Origin: Prionace glauca
Lineage: Eukaryota; Chordata; Chondrichthyes; Carcharhiniformes; Carcharhinidae
Direction: 5' to 3'
Assembly: GCA_037974335.1 (NCBI GenBank)
Contig: CM075737.1
Location: 4,625,584-4,689,583 of the forward strand
DNA: 64,000 bases
Shown here piece after piece: positions 1 through 11,264 of this stretch (position 1 is its first letter; each line of letters opens with the position of its first letter). Under the pieces are notes generated by a model, which made no database searches, was not told where the DNA came from, and saw only the letters and a program-made list of their open reading frames with translations. A program made the position numbers and the translations under genes.

Positions 1-92
1 CAACTCGAGAGCAAGAAAGCAGCTTGACAGAACCGTAAAGATTGAGATCCAGCAACAAAGCTGTGGCCAGAAGAACAGATGGTGGGAGGGAG

Positions 93-1376
93 AAAGCCTG
101 GGAGATCCCGCAGTGTGGAGTCAGCCTGGGAGACCCCGCAGTGTGGAGTCAGCCTGGGAGATCCCGCAGTGTGGAGTCAGCCTGGGAGACCCCGCAGTGT
201 GGAGTCAGCCTGGGAGACCCCGCAGTGTGGAGTCAGCCTGGGAGACCCCGCAGTGTGGAGTCGGCCTGGGAGACCCCGCAGTGTGGAGTCAGCCTGGGAG
301 ACCCCGCAGTGTGGAGTCAGCCTGGGAGACCCCGCAGTGTGGAGTCGGCCTGGGAGACCCCGCAGTGTGGAGTCAGCCTGGGAGACCCCGCAGTGTGGAG
401 TCGGCCTGGGAGATCCCGCAGTGTGGAGTCAGCCTGGGAGACCCCGCAGTGTGGAGTCGGCCTGGGAGACCCCGCAGTGTGGAGTCAGCCTGGGAGATCC
501 CGCAGTGTGGAGTCAGCCTGGGAGATCCCGCAGTGTGGAGTCAGCCTGGGAGACCCCGCAGTGTGGAGTCAGCCTGGGAGACCCCGCAGTGTGGAGTCAG
601 CCTGGGAGACCCCGCAGTGTGGAGTCGGCCTGGGAGACCCCGCAGTGTGGAGTCAGCCTGGGAGACCCCGCAGTGTGGAGTCGGCCTGGGAGATCCCGCA
701 GTGTGGAGTCAGCCTGGGAGACCCCGCAGTGTGGAGTCAGCCTGGGAGACCCCGCAGTGTGGAGTCGGCCTGGGAGATCCCGCAGTGTGGAGTCAGCCTG
801 GGAGATCCCGCAGTGTGGAGTCAGCCTGGGAGATCCCGCAGTGTGGAGTCAGCCTGGGAGACCCCGCAGTGTGGAGTCGGCCTGGGAGACCCCGCAGTGT
901 GGAGTCAGCCTGGGAGATCCCGCAGTGTGGAGTCAGCCTGGGAGACCCCGCAGTGTGGAGTCAGCCTGGGAGACCCTGCAGTGTGGAGTCAGCCTGGGAG
1001 ATCCCGCAGTGTGGAGTCGGCCTGGGAGATCCCGCAGTGTGGAGTCAGCCTGGGAGATCCCGCAGTGTGGAGTCAGCCTGGGAGACCCTGCAGTGTGGAG
1101 TCAGCCTGGGAGATCCCGCAGTGTGGAGTCGGCCTGGGAGACCCCGCAGTGTGGAGTCAGCCTGGGAGATCCCGCAGTGTGGAGTCAGCCTGGGAGACCC
1201 CGCAGTGTGGAGTCAGCCTGGGAGACCCCGCAGTGTGGAGTCAGCCTGGGAGATCCCGCAGTGTGGAGTCAGCCTGGGAGATCCCGCAGTGTGGAGTCAG
1301 CCTGGGAGATCCCGCAGTGTGGAGTCAGCCTGGGAGATCCCGCAGTGTGGAGTCAGCCTGGGAGATCCCGCAGTGT
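93..1376. repeat. 28-bp minisatellite array, about 46 copies
   Basis: A tandem array of a 28-bp unit (core GTGTGGAGTCAGCCTGGGAG followed by AYCCCGCA). The units are nearly identical. They differ mainly at two sites, T/C in GAGAYCCC and A/G in GTCRGCCT, shuffled along the array, with rare CCCTGCA units. Because 28 is not divisible by 3 and the unit has no stop, all three forward frames stay open across the array and each encodes a 28-residue repeat. That is a composition effect, not evidence of protein. Confidence 0.95.
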
Positions 1377-1815
1377 GCAGAAATATGGAAAAAGCACGAG
1401 AGACCTAGCAGATAACCGACAACCAGGATGTGTGAAGTTTCTTTAGCAAAAACCCAAGCACTGAAGATTTTCAAAAAAGGGAACTGACTATGCTGGATGA
1501 ATGTATTGTATACATTAGAGAGCCTTATCTTATGTGAAACACAGGGTATTGTATACAGAAAAGAGATTGAAAAGCAATGAACCCCAGCACCAACTTTCTG
1601 TTTTTGTCTGGATTAACATAGAGTCATTAACAACAGAACAGAGAAGTCAGTTCGTTGGTCCATTCTGCCTGTGTTGTCTCTTTGAAAGGAATTATCCCAT
1701 TAGACCCACTTCTCTCTCTTCTTTCACTACAGCCTCCTACTGATTTTCCAAACTTACCAAAACTCTTTCTGAAAGTTATTAATGAATCTGCGTTAACCAT
1801 TTTTAAAATTTTTAA
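1377..1815. other. Unassigned AT-rich spacer
   Basis: No exon, repeat or RNA gene recognised between the minisatellite and the first LINE fragment. Confidence 0.5.
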
Positions 1816-2643
1816 AATTGGAGTACAATGTTAGCAAGTGTGAGGTTATCCACTTTGGCAGAAATAATAGAAGGAGGGATTACTATTTAAAGGGCGAAAA
1901 GCTGCAGCAGGCGACGGTACAGAGGGACCTGGGGGTCCTTGTGCATGAGTCGCAAAAACCCTGTCTGCAGGTGCAGCAGGTGATCAAGGCGGCGAATGGG
2001 ATGCTGACCTTCATAGCAAGGGGGATAGAATATAAAAGCAGGGAGGTCTTGTTGTAACTGTACAGGATACTGGTGAGGCCGCAGCTGGAATACTGTGTGC
2101 AGTTTTGGTCGCCACACTTGCGCAAGGATATTTTGGCCTTGGAGGGAGTGCAGAGAAGGTTCACTAGGCTGATACCGGAGATGAGGGGGTTAGACTATGA
2201 AGAGAGACTAAATAGACTGGGTCTGTACTCATTGGAGTTTAGAAGGATGAGGGGGGATCTTGTAGAGATGTATAAGATAATAAAGGGGATGGATAGGGTA
2301 GAGATAGAGATTCTTCCCGCTCAGAAAGGACAGCAGGACTAGAGGGTACAGCCTCAAGATAAGGGGGGCGCAGTTTAGAACAGAGTTGAGGAGGAACTTC
2401 TTCACTCAAAGGGTGGTGAATCTCCGGAATTCTCTGCCCGTTGAAGTGGTGGAGGCTACCTCACTAAATATATTTAAGTCACGGGTAGATAGGTTTTTGA
2501 CAGACAAGGGAATTAAGGGTTATGGGGAGAAAGCGGGAAAGTGGAACTGAGCCACCTCAGATCAGCCATGATCTTATTGAATGGCGGGGCAGGCTCCAAG
2601 GGTTAGATGGCCTACTCCTCCTCCTATTTCTTATGTTCTTATT
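1816..2643 (+). mobile_element. CR1-like LINE family A, 5'-truncated 3' end
   Basis: The sequence enters the RT gene just after the FADD region (KCEVIHFG) and runs through the conserved C-terminal part ([21 protein letters not shown]) to a tail that includes the sense form of the family A signature (GCCATGATCTTATTGAATGG) and ends in the short repeat TTCTTATGTTCTTA. Such short-repeat 3' ends and 5' truncation are typical of CR1-clade LINEs. Internal stops and frame changes mark it as dead. It belongs to the same family as the copies at 4391, 15500, 25752, 28886, 34314, 43472 and 63841. Confidence 0.85.
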
Positions 2644-3045
2644 GATCATGGGATGTAAGGCCAGCACGTGTTGTCCATCCCTAACTGCCCTTGACCAGGT
2701 GGTGGTGAGTAACCTTCTGGTGTAGATATTCCCAGAGTTCTCTTTGTGAGGGAGTTCCAGAATTTTGGCCCAGTGACTGTGAAGTAACAGTGAGAAATAG
2801 GTTTTTGTGAGGAGCTGAAGGAAATCAGCATTAGCAAACAAATGGTTTTGGGGAAATTGATGGGATTGAAGGTGGATAAATCTCCAGGTCCTGAAAAAGC
2901 TCTTGGGGCTAAAGGGATATATGGGGGAAGGGGGATATCAGGATATTGAATTTGATAATCAGCCATGATCAAAATTAATGGTGGAGCAGGCTCGAAGGGC
3001 CGAATGGTCCACTCCTACTTCCAGCATCTGTATTTTTATGACATA
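2644..3045 (+). mobile_element. Dispersed repeat plus older LINE tail
   Basis: The segment 2951-3045 carries a diverged LINE 3' tail (ATCAGCCATGATCAAAATTA, then GGCTCGAAGGGCCGAATGG) related to family A but older. The preceding 300 bp looks repetitive but I cannot name its family. Confidence 0.5.
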
Positions 3046-4129
3046 ATTTAAAGCCAAACCATTATAATTCATTTTTTAAAACTAACGTTTCCTCGTCTCT
3101 CTGTCTCTCTGCCCAGTTATATTAAATCCATGTTCTCTGTTTACCACCTCTCTTGACAGTGGAAACAGTTTCTCTCAAAAATGTTTCCTATCTGACTGTT
3201 TCATGACACACTGTGCTCCAGTAACCCACCCAGTTGCTCATCAGTGGATGTTTCACGCCATTCCTTTAAGGGACAGCATGAGTCCTTGTTCTAATATCCA
3301 TCTAGGATTTCCAAACAAGAGTCCCTGTTGATATCTCCAGGGGCATCCTGAGGGAGTTTGTAACCCTCCCACCACCATCCTGATGAGATCAGAGATTAAG
3401 TATAGACTGTCACGGGTATGAATCAATACTTCCCTAGCTTGTGGAACAGAGTTGTGCTTTTTTTAAATTTGAGATGATTAAAAATGGATGAAGACTATTG
3501 ATTTTTCTCCCTGACTAGATCTGAAAAGTTAATGAAGCAAATGGGTCAGAGCGATCAAAGTTGAAATCTTCAAGTTGCACATCATCCTGACTTAGAAATA
3601 TATTGGCCATCCTATTTGTTGTGGCTGGGTTAGTGACCTAGAACACCTTGTCTAACAGCATGTAGGTGTGCCGACACCACATGTACTGTAGTTGGTCAAA
3701 AAAGCAGTTCACCAACATCTTCTCAAGGGCAATTAAGGCAAGAAATACTAATCTTGCCATTGATGCCACTCCTAGGAATGAATGAATAAATACAGCAAGG
3801 AGGTAAATTAGACTGTCCCTGTTTGAGAATGTTTTAATGGACTCAGGAAACAGCTTTTAATGGGCTTCTTGCTTAGTCTACAGGTCTCTCGATACTCATT
3901 TCATCTCCAGCACTCACAATAAACACAGCAAAGACCCTGTCACTGTACTGCTCTATCACCTGACTCCTCCGAGTTAATAAGGTTGTCTCATCAGTGCGGA
4001 GATAGTGATGGTGAATCTCCATGCTGCAGAATGCTGGCAGTGGTTCTCTTATTATGGGTTTATTCCCTGCTTCCTGCTTCTTCCCCCACAGAAACATCCA
4101 CTCATGTCATTACTTGAATTTAATTGGAA
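3046..4129. other. Mostly unassigned spacer with decayed repeat pieces
   Basis: Near 3110-3200 there is a short antisense LINE-like stretch (TGGAAACAGTTTCTCTC, also seen near 41870). Near 3640-3800 there is a piece of the unnamed dispersed repeat also seen at 13935 and 43330 (TGTAGGTGTGCCGACACCACATG, shown here only in part: GTGCCGACACCACATG). No host exon is visible. Confidence 0.4.
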
Positions 4130-4380
4130 AAAGAACCAAAGGAAACGTGAGGGGAAAGAAATGAAACAATGCCTTGTGATCTGGAATGCACTGCCACAAG
4201 TGGAAACAGATTCAATAATAGCTTTGAAAAGGAGTTGGATCAATATTTGAAGTGTAAAAATTTGCAGAGGGAACAACAGAACAGTGGGGTAGTTCTTCCA
4301 AGATCTGACACAGGAATGATGGTCAAAGGGCCTCTCTCTGCCTTTTATCATTTTGATTGTCCTCAACCTTAAATTGCTGT
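4130..4380 (+). mobile_element. Old LINE 3' fragment
   Basis: Contains the LINE C-terminal signature for a tryptophan-asparagine-alanine-leucine motif (GATCTGGAATGCACTGCC) and the following VETDS-like codons, then a decayed tail. The family is the one expanded into a minisatellite at 40878. Confidence 0.55.
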
Positions 4381-4390
4381 CCGTATCTGT

Positions 4391-5430
4391 AACATAAGAA
4401 CATAAGAAATAGGAGCAAGAGTAGGCCATCTAGCCCTTCGAGTCTGCCCCGCCATTCAATAAGATCATGGCTGATCTGTCGTGGCTCAGTTCCACTTTCC
4501 CGCCCTCTCCCCATAACCCTTAATCCCCTCTCTTATCAAGAACCCATCAACCCGCTTCTTAAAAATATTTAGCAAGGCAGCCTCCACCACTTCAACGGGC
4601 AGAGAATTCCAGAGATTCACCACCCTTTGAGTGAAGAAGTTCCTCCTCAACTCCGTTCTAAACCGCCTCCCCTTTATTTTGAGGCTGTGCCCCCTAGCCC
4701 TACTGTCTTTTTTGAGCGGGAAGAGTCTCTCCACCTCTATCCTATCCATCCCATTTATCATCTTATATGTCTCAATGAGATCTCCCCTCATTCTTCTAAA
4801 CTCTAACGAGTACAAGCCTAGTTTATTCAGCCTCTCCTCATAGCTCAACCCCCTCAACTCCGGTATCAGCCTAGTAAACCTCCTCTGCACTCCCTCCGAG
4901 GCCAAAATATCCTTGCACAGGTGCGGTGCCCAAAACTGCACACAGTACTCCAGCTGCGGCCTCACCAATGCCCTATACAGCTGCAGCAAGACCTACTTTT
5001 ATATTCAATCCCCCTCGCTATGAAGACCAGCATCCCATTCGCCTTCCTGACCACCTGCTGCACCTGCAAGCTGGGTTTTTGCGACTCATGCACAAGGACC
5101 CCGAGGTCCCTCTGCACCGTTGCCTGCTGCAGTTTTTCGCCCCGTAAGTAATAGTCCTTCCTACCATTCTTCCTACCAAAGTGGACCACCTCACACTTGC
5201 CAACATTAAATTCCATTTGCCATTTCCTGGCCCATTCGCCCAGCCTGTCTAGATCCTTCTGCAGACTCTCCACACCCTCCGCACAATTTGCCTTTCCCCC
5301 AATCTTGGTGTCATCAGCAAATTTCGACACCCTGCACTCGGTTCCCTCCTCCAGATCATCTATATAAATGGTAAATAGCTGAGGCCCCAGCACCGACCCC
5401 TGGGGCACCCCACTAGTCACCAACCGCCAA
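4391..5430 (-). mobile_element. CR1-like LINE family A, antisense, 5'-truncated
   Basis: The complement encodes the RT C-terminal half starting inside [20 protein letters not shown], through [11 protein letters not shown], to [17 protein letters not shown]. The tail near 4391 is the antisense form of the family A end (ACATAAGAACATAAGAAATA). The catalytic FADD is intact but at least one stop (after NEYKSR near 5000) and a truncated 5' end show it is inactive. Confidence 0.85.
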
Positions 5431-5885
5431 TAGCAGTAGGTTTTTAAAACAATGAAAGATGTCGGTAAGGTGGATATGGAACAGTTACTGAACAATGAGG
5501 TCAGGTCTCAGGATTGCAGCGAAAGAACTCTTGAGACTTTGATTAGTTGTAAAGTGTTGGATTGGTATCTGTTGAAAAGGGAAATTGAACATTTGAAAAG
5601 TGTTTGTGTGTGGAATGGAACTTTTTAAAATGCATTCCGGGGGTGTGGATTTGCTCATTGCTAATTGGCCCTAAGAGAGCTTACCATTGGTAAATTAGAG
5701 AAACAGCAGCTTAGTGAATCAGAGAGTAGAATCTTGGTTGAGATGGTACTTATGGATTTCCAAAAGACATTATAATGGAGAGAAATGGTGAATGGTTGCT
5801 TCTGAGCTAGAAGGTCCAGAGTGGGTCCCAGGGTTGGTACAGAGACCACTGTTCACCTAGTGTCCTGAGACAATAATTGTCCCTC
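5431..5885. other. Unassigned spacer
   Basis: No recognisable gene or repeat between the LINE fragment and the SINE. Confidence 0.4.
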
Positions 5886-6165
5886 AAAGAACATTTTGTT
5901 TTATTTAAGTTTATTTATTAGTCTCACAAGTAGACTTACATTAACACTGCAGTGAAGTTACTGTGAAAATCCCTTGATCGCCACACTCCGGTGCCTGTTC
6001 AGGTACACTGAGGGGGAATTTAGCATGGCCAATGTATCAAACCAGCACGTCTTTCGGACTGTGGGAGCAAACTGGAGCACCCGGAGAAAACCTACGCAAG
6101 CACGGGGAGAATGTGCAAACTCCACACAGACAGTAACCCAAGCCAGGAATCGAACCTAGATCTCT
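5886..6165 (-). mobile_element. HE1-like tRNA SINE, antisense, missing its 5' head
   Basis: The antisense SINE tail (TTTATTAGTCTCACAAGTAG, TTACTGTGAAAATCCC) is followed by the conserved core (GGAGCACCCGGAGAAAACC) and part of the head (GGAATCGAACCT, the B box in antisense). The tRNA A-box end is absent. The sequence switches at about 6165 directly into a 5'-truncated LINE. Confidence 0.8.
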
Positions 6166-8166
6166 GACAGTATAAAGACGGATAAATCTCCGGGGCCTGA
6201 TGGCATCTATCCTAGGCTGCTAAGGGAGGTGAGGGATGAAATTGCTGGGCCTCTGACGCAAATCTTTGTCTCTTCTTTGGACACAGGTGAGGTCCCAGAG
6301 GATTGGCGGATTGCAAATGTAGTACCGTTGTTTAAGAAGGGTCAGAGGGATAACCCAGGGAACTATAGGCCGGTGAGCTTGACTTCAGTTATAGGCAAGA
6401 TAATGGAGAGGATCCTCAAGGATAGGATGTATGAGCATCTGGAGCGCTGCAATCTGATCAGGGATACGCAGCATGGCTTCGTTACAGGGAGGTCGTGCCT
6501 TACGAATCTATTGGAATTTTTTGAAGAGGTGACAAAAACGGTTGATGAAGGACAAGCCGTTGATGTTGTCTATATGGATTTCAGTAAGGCGTTTGACAAG
6601 GTCCCTCACGGTAGGCTGATAGAAAAGGTGAAGGCTCATGGGATACAAGGCCAGGTATGTAGATGGGTGGAGAACTGGCTTGGGAGGAGGAGACAGCGGG
6701 TAGTAGTGGAAGGCTCCTTTTCCAATTGGAGGTCTGTCACCAGTGGGGTGCCGCAGGGCTCGGTACTAGGACCTCTACTATTTGTAGTATATATTAATGA
6801 CTTGGAAGAGGGGGTAGGTGGTGTGATCAGCAAATTTGCTGATGACACTAAGATGGTTGGATTGGCGGGTACTGAGGAGCAGTGCCTGGCAATGCAACAG
6901 GACATAGACAGGCTGGTAGATTGGGCAGATAGATGGCAAATGGAATTTAATCAGGAGAAATGCGAGGTGATGCACTTTGGCCGGAATAATGTGGAGGGGA
7001 GTTATATGATAAAAGGTAGAACTATCCGGAGTATAGATACGCAGAGAGACCTGGGGGTGCAGGTACACAAGTCCCTGAAGGTGTCGGTGCAGGTGCAGAA
7101 TGTGATGAGGAAAGCGTATGGCATGTTGGCCTTCATAGGAAGGGGCATAGAATATAAGAGTAGGAGTCTGATGTTGCAGTTGTATATAACGTTGGTTAGG
7201 CCTCACCTGGAGTACTGCGTCCAGTTCTGGTCGCCGTACTACCGGAAGGATGTAGAGATCCTGGAGAGAGTGCAGAGGAGATTTACCAGGATGTTGCCTG
7301 GTATGGAAGGGCTGTCTTACGAGGAAAGATTGAACGCACTTGGGCTGTTTTCCCTTGAGAGACGTCGGCTGAGGGGGAATCTAATAGAGGTTTATAAGAT
7401 TATGAAGGGGATAGATAGAGTAAATGGTGGTAAGCTTTTTCCGCTATTAGAAATGGATAGAACGAGGGGTCATGGGCTTAGGGTGAGGGGGGCAAGATAT
7501 AAGACTAATATTAGAGGGCAGTTTTTCACACAAAGGGTAGTGGGGATGTGGAATGCACTGCCGAGTAAGGTGGTGGAAGCAGGCACGCTAGGGTTGTTCA
7601 AGAGTCACTTGGACAGCCACATGAGTGGTCTACATATAGGGGGATATAGCAGGCCTTACTAAGCATTGTAGGCTTGGGGTTCGGTTTTAGCCTCAGGGAT
7701 ATAGAGTCTTTTAATAATGAATTTTTTATCCACAGGCATTTAAGTCCAGCAAGGGGCATGCGGGCAGCAGGTTGTGGTGGGCTGCTCTTGGATATTGCTT
7801 CGGGAGTTGCCTACTGCTTCATGTCGTTGGTGTGCGTAAACTGGACTATCTCGAGGGCATCATGACAGCTCAGAGGCTATCTCTGTTGCTGTGCGGACAC
7901 ATAGATTTGGGCCTGTGTCCATGGGAGTTTGCGCGTTCTCCCCGTGGTTGCGTGGGTTTCCTCCGGGTACTCCGGTTTCCTCCCACATCCCAAAAATGTG
8001 CTTTTAGGCTGATTGATTGGGTAACAAATTGTCCCTATATTGGACCTCCCTGATCCTCACACATTAGGCATAGACTAAAATCATGAATAGGTCACTGACC
8101 ATGGGACGGCGGCGCCGGCTCGTTGGGCTGAAGGGCCTGTTTCCCGTGCTGTGTTGTTCTTTGTTC
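6166..8166 (+). mobile_element. CR1-like LINE family B, 5'-truncated, RT frame open
   Basis: The element starts in the RT N-terminal region ([17 protein letters not shown]) and runs to the family B 3' end (CGTTGGGCTGAAGGGCCTG, then TTGTTCTTTGTTC). The 3' UTR at 7850-8045 contains a SINE-like block with ACCCGGAG-type core sequence (TTTCCTCCGGGTACTCC), the same as in the two other long family B copies. The RT reading frame has no stop over 1.4 kb, which suggests a young copy. Confidence 0.9.
6229..7662 (+). CDS. LINE reverse transcriptase, partial ORF2
   Basis: A 477-codon open frame encoding the RT part of a CR1-like ORF2. RT blocks appear in order: [41 protein letters not shown] (first catalytic Asp), [14 protein letters not shown], and SKFADDTKM (catalytic Asp pair), then the thumb-like C-terminal region ending QRVVGMWNALP. 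The frame is open further upstream to about 6170 without an ATG, so the listed start is only the first ATG. The endonuclease domain was lost by 5' truncation, so this copy cannot move alone. Confidence 0.85.
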   Translation: MRDEIAGPLTQIFVSSLDTGEVPEDWRIANVVPLFKKGQRDNPGNYRPVSLTSVIGKIMERILKDRMYEHLERCNLIRDTQHGFVTGRSCLTNLLEFFEEVTKTVDEGQAVDVVYMDFSKAFDKVPHGRLIEKVKAHGIQGQVCRWVENWLGRRRQRVVVEGSFSNWRSVTSGVPQGSVLGPLLFVVYINDLEEGVGGVISKFADDTKMVGLAGTEEQCLAMQQDIDRLVDWADRWQMEFNQEKCEVMHFGRNNVEGSYMIKGRTIRSIDTQRDLGVQVHKSLKVSVQVQNVMRKAYGMLAFIGRGIEYKSRSLMLQLYITLVRPHLEYCVQFWSPYYRKDVEILERVQRRFTRMLPGMEGLSYEERLNALGLFSLERRRLRGNLIEVYKIMKGIDRVNGGKLFPLLEMDRTRGHGLRVRGARYKTNIRGQFFTQRVVGMWNALPSKVVEAGTLGLFKSHLDSHMSGLHIGGYSRPY

Positions 8167-8422
8167 TCTGGCACTGTGAGGCATCAGTGCTAACCACTGC
8201 ATCAAAAACTAGTTGATCTTTTCTATATTCTATTCTTTTTCCCCTTGTCACCTTCCTCCTTTATTCTCTCATTTCTCCTGCTCACTGTCCTGTCCTGGTG
8301 AGTTGTTGCTGTATATGTTGTGTGCTTATGTAAACATGTATGTTTATGGATCCAGCAATGGTGCCATATCTCAGTCCTGGCTAAGATACTGTCACTGTTC
8401 TAAGCTGCTATTTCTGTTGCAG

Positions 8423-8564
8423 GCGCAGTGTGATGGAATGGGAGGAACCACATGATAGTGCACTCTACTGCTTACAAAGTGATGGGAACTTCATGATCGC
8501 CAGTGGTTCCTCTCGCTATGGTGTTGTGCGTCTCTGGGACAAGAGACAGACTAAGAGTCTGCAG
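8423..8564 (+). CDS. FBXW4: FBXW4 penultimate coding exon
   Basis: A 142-bp exon, acceptor TTGCAG|GCGC and donor CTGCAG|GTAAGA. It begins with the last base of a split codon and has 47 full codons. It carries the WD-repeat signature RLWD near its end. Confidence 0.93.
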
Positions 8565-10951
8565 GTAAGATTAGCCTGGCTGATGGTAAGAATACTAATG
8601 TTCCCTTGTAGTACTACTCCCTGAGAATGCTGACCCACTCATTGGTACACCACCGCAAACACTATCTATGTGGATAGTGTTCTCTTCCCTTGGTGAAGAG
8701 GCTGTGGGTTAAGCACATTTCACATGCCCAGTGATGCACTGTCAGCAGTGCTAGATCCCATCTGCCTTCTCAGGTAGATGTAAAAGATCCCATCACACAG
8801 TGATTTGGATGAGAATATAGGAGGCATGCTTAGTAAGTTTGCAGACGACACCAAGATTGGTGGCATAGTGGACAGTGAAGAAAATTATCTCCAATTGCAA
8901 TGGGATCTTGATCAATTGGGGCAGTGGGCTGACAAATGGCAGATGGAGTTTAATTTAGACAAATGCGTGGTGATGCATTTTGGTAGACTGAACCAGGGCA
9001 GGACTAACTCAGTTAAAGGTATGGCATTCGGTAGAGTTACAGAACAAAGAGATCTAGGGGTACATGTTCATAGCTCCTTGAAAGTGGAATCACAGGTGGA
9101 CAGAGTGGTGAAGAAGGCATTTGCCATGCTTGGTTTCATCAGTCAGAACATTGAATACAGGAGTTGGGACATCTTGTTGAAGTTGTACAAGACATTGGGA
9201 AGGCCACACTTGGAATACTGTGTACAGTTCTGGTCACCCTATTATAGAAAGGATATTATTAAACTAGAAAGAATGCAGAAAAGATTTACTAGGATGCTAC
9301 TGGGATTTGATGGATTGAGTTATAAGGAGAGGCTGAATAGACTGGGACTTTTTTCTCTCGAGTATAGGAGGCTGAAGGATTACCTTATAGAGGTCTATAA
9401 AATAACAAGGTAGATAGTCAGTATCTCTTCCCAAAGGTAGGGAGTCAAAACTAGAGGGCATTGGTTTAAGCTGAAAGGGGAGAGACACAGAAGTGTCCAG
9501 AGGGGCAATTTTTTCACACAGAGGGTAGTGAGTGTCTGGAACAAGCTGCCAGAGGTAGTAGTAGAGGCAGGTACAATTTTGTCTTTTAAAAAGCATTTAG
9601 ATAGTTATATGGGTACGATGGGTATAGAGGGATATGGGCCAAATGCGGGCAATTGGGCTTAGCTTAGGGGTTTAAAAAAAAGGGCAGCATGGACAAGTTG
9701 GGCTGAATGGCCTGTTTCCATGCTGTAAACCTCTATGATTCTATGACACTATATTGAAAAGGAGCAGAGGCAATCTCCCGGAGCCAGTGTTTATCCCTCA
9801 GTCAACATCATGTTAAACTGATGATTTGGTCAATATCACATTGCTATTTGACGTCTGTAAATTGGCAGTCGCATTTCCCACATTATTATAGTGACAATAC
9901 CTCAAATAGTAGATAATTGTGTAAGATTTTTTCACGATCCTCAGATCGTGAAAGCTCTGGAGAAATGCAAGTTATTTTTCTCCATGCTCCATTCACGAAG
10001 GCCCTGTCTTTCCAGCCTTGCCCTTCGCCTGAGGTGTGGTGATACTCAGGTCAAATCACCACCAGTCAGCTCGCCCCCTCAAAGGGGACAGCAGCCTGTG
10101 GTCATCTGGGACTACAGCACTTTATCCACCTAACCTACACAAGCATCCTCTGCTTCACTTTATCTGAGCATATCTCTTTCTATTTCTTGCTCATGTGTCT
10201 ATCTGGAAGCCCCTTAAATACTGTCGCCTGAACTGTTCACTTTGGTTGTGAATTCCACATCCTTACACTTCTGAGTAAGGAAAAGTTTCTCTTGAAACCC
10301 GTATTCGATTTATTAGTGATTATCTTATATTTATGGTCCCTATATTTGGACTTCCTCACAAGTGGAACCATTCTATCTTTTTAAATCTCTTTACAGATCC
10401 CCCCGCCTCAGTCCCTTTTCCACAGAAAAGACCACTGCCAGTCCAATCTTTCTATTGATAGTAGCTTCTGAACCCTACAAACATCAAAAAGCCTTAGGTA
10501 TTGATGAAACACTTATAATCTATCAGCACACGTTTCCCACACATTGCTCAGCTTTTCATGCACAATGTAGCCACTGTTAATGGGTAGCTCAGTCCATCCA
10601 TGCCCAGGCACCATGAGAAATGAGATTGAGAAAAATTGCACGGATTTCTGTGCCCAGCAGAGGGTAGCAAACATGGAAATTGTATCAGGAGCACCAACAT
10701 TTCCTCATCTGAGTCAGAAACTTTTTGTCTCTCCATATAAAGCAATGCCCTGTATGTGACACCACACCCCAGGAACAGGCAGTGGAACTAACTAATGCTC
10801 TTTCCTTTTCTTCCAGGTTTTCTTCCTCTCGTCGCCCAGCAGTAGCCCGGTGTACTGTCTCCGATTCACTACCTCGCACCTGTATACTGCCTTGTCCCAC
10901 GCACTTTACATGCTGGATTTTACACACTCTGACCCACAGCAGGGGAAGTAA
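8423..10951 (+). CDS. FBXW4: FBXW4, last two coding exons (3' part of gene)
   Basis: FBXW4 is the F-box/WD40 protein of SCF-type ubiquitin ligases, linked in vertebrates to limb and fin patterning. Two exons (8423-8564 and 10817-10951) encode its final WD40 blades. The first reads VMEWEEPHDSALYCLQSDGN and then GVVRLWDKRQ; the second reads SSPVYCLRFTTSHLYTALSH and ends at TAA. Both match the human protein closely as I recall it. Splice phases agree (phase 0 between the two). Upstream exons with the F-box and first blades must lie beyond position 1, since none is visible here. The intron holds a SINE split by a LINE. No AATAAA is seen in the first 600 bp after the stop. Confidence 0.93.
8690..9900 (+). 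mobile_element. Second SINE type (SINE2), split by a LINE
   Basis: The left half (8690-8795, with CTCAGGTAGATGTAAAAGAT) and right half (9749-9900, with TTTATCCCTCAGTCAACATC) are adjacent parts of one elasmobranch SINE when compared with the more complete copy at 38525. A LINE lies exactly between them. Confidence 0.65.
8796..9748 (+). mobile_element. CR1-like LINE family F, 5'-truncated
   Basis: Encodes the RT end from [11 protein letters not shown] through [13 protein letters not shown] to the stop near 9413; a downstream frame continues [14 protein letters not shown]. The tail is GGGCTGAATGGCCTGTTTCC and ends in CTATGATTCTATGAC, the CR1-type octamer repeat. It inserted into the SINE2 copy within the last FBXW4 intron. 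Confidence 0.85.
9985..10130 (+). repeat. Unnamed dispersed repeat, copy 1
   Basis: Shares CGAAGGCCC...CGCCTGAGGT...CACC...GTCATCTGGGACTA with 17118-17245. The two copies are similar over about 130 bp. The class is unknown. Confidence 0.6.
10150..10450 (-). mobile_element. Old antisense LINE fragment
   Basis: Antisense text of the LINE C-terminal region (GTGAATTCCACATCCTTACA and AAAAGTTTCTCTTGAAACC), too decayed for a reading frame. Confidence 0.45.
10817..10951 (+). CDS. FBXW4: FBXW4 terminal coding exon
   Basis: 135 bp from acceptor CTTCCAG|GTTTTC to the TAA stop: 44 codons. The last WD40 strand (ALYMLDF) is followed by a short tail THSDPQQGK that appears longer than the human C-terminus as I recall it. 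Confidence 0.92.
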   Translation, partial: VFFLSSPSSSPVYCLRFTTSHLYTALSHALYMLDFTHSDPQQGK

Positions 10952-11264
10952 ACTTGTGAGCATTGTTATAAAGTGGGGATCCCAATACTGTACATCAGAA
11001 GTCAGAACAATGTCAATCAATACTTCGAGACAGGGACTGCTCCTTCATACTCACAATGCAGGAAACCCTTTCAGAATCACATTTTGTTTTTTTTTAAAAT
11101 AGAGGAGGAATCCTTTATTTGCATCAAATTTTATATGACTAGTCTAATTGTTTGTAATTTTTCAACTGATTCCTGCTACTATACTCATCTAAAGAAGCTG
11201 CCGAGGGCTGGAGCAATGTCTTGATGTTTGGAAGCAAATATTTTGTAAAAAGAGCATTGCGTTT

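Noticed and set aside
93-1376. CRISPR-like array
   Set aside because: Repeats are directly joined with no unique spacers, and the window is vertebrate.
42-1446. Three long overlapping open frames with 28-residue repeats
   Set aside because: All come from a stop-free 28-bp tandem unit; no splice signals, no start context and no non-repeat domain support a protein.
6229-7662. Retroviral or LTR-type polymerase
   Set aside because: The RT blocks, lack of LTRs, APE-type endonuclease in sister copies and octamer 3' ends all point to CR1-type LINEs.
10151-10162. Extra FBXW4 exons in the last intron
   Set aside because: The two exons found join in phase with no missing family sequence; the intron is filled by SINE2 and LINE DNA.
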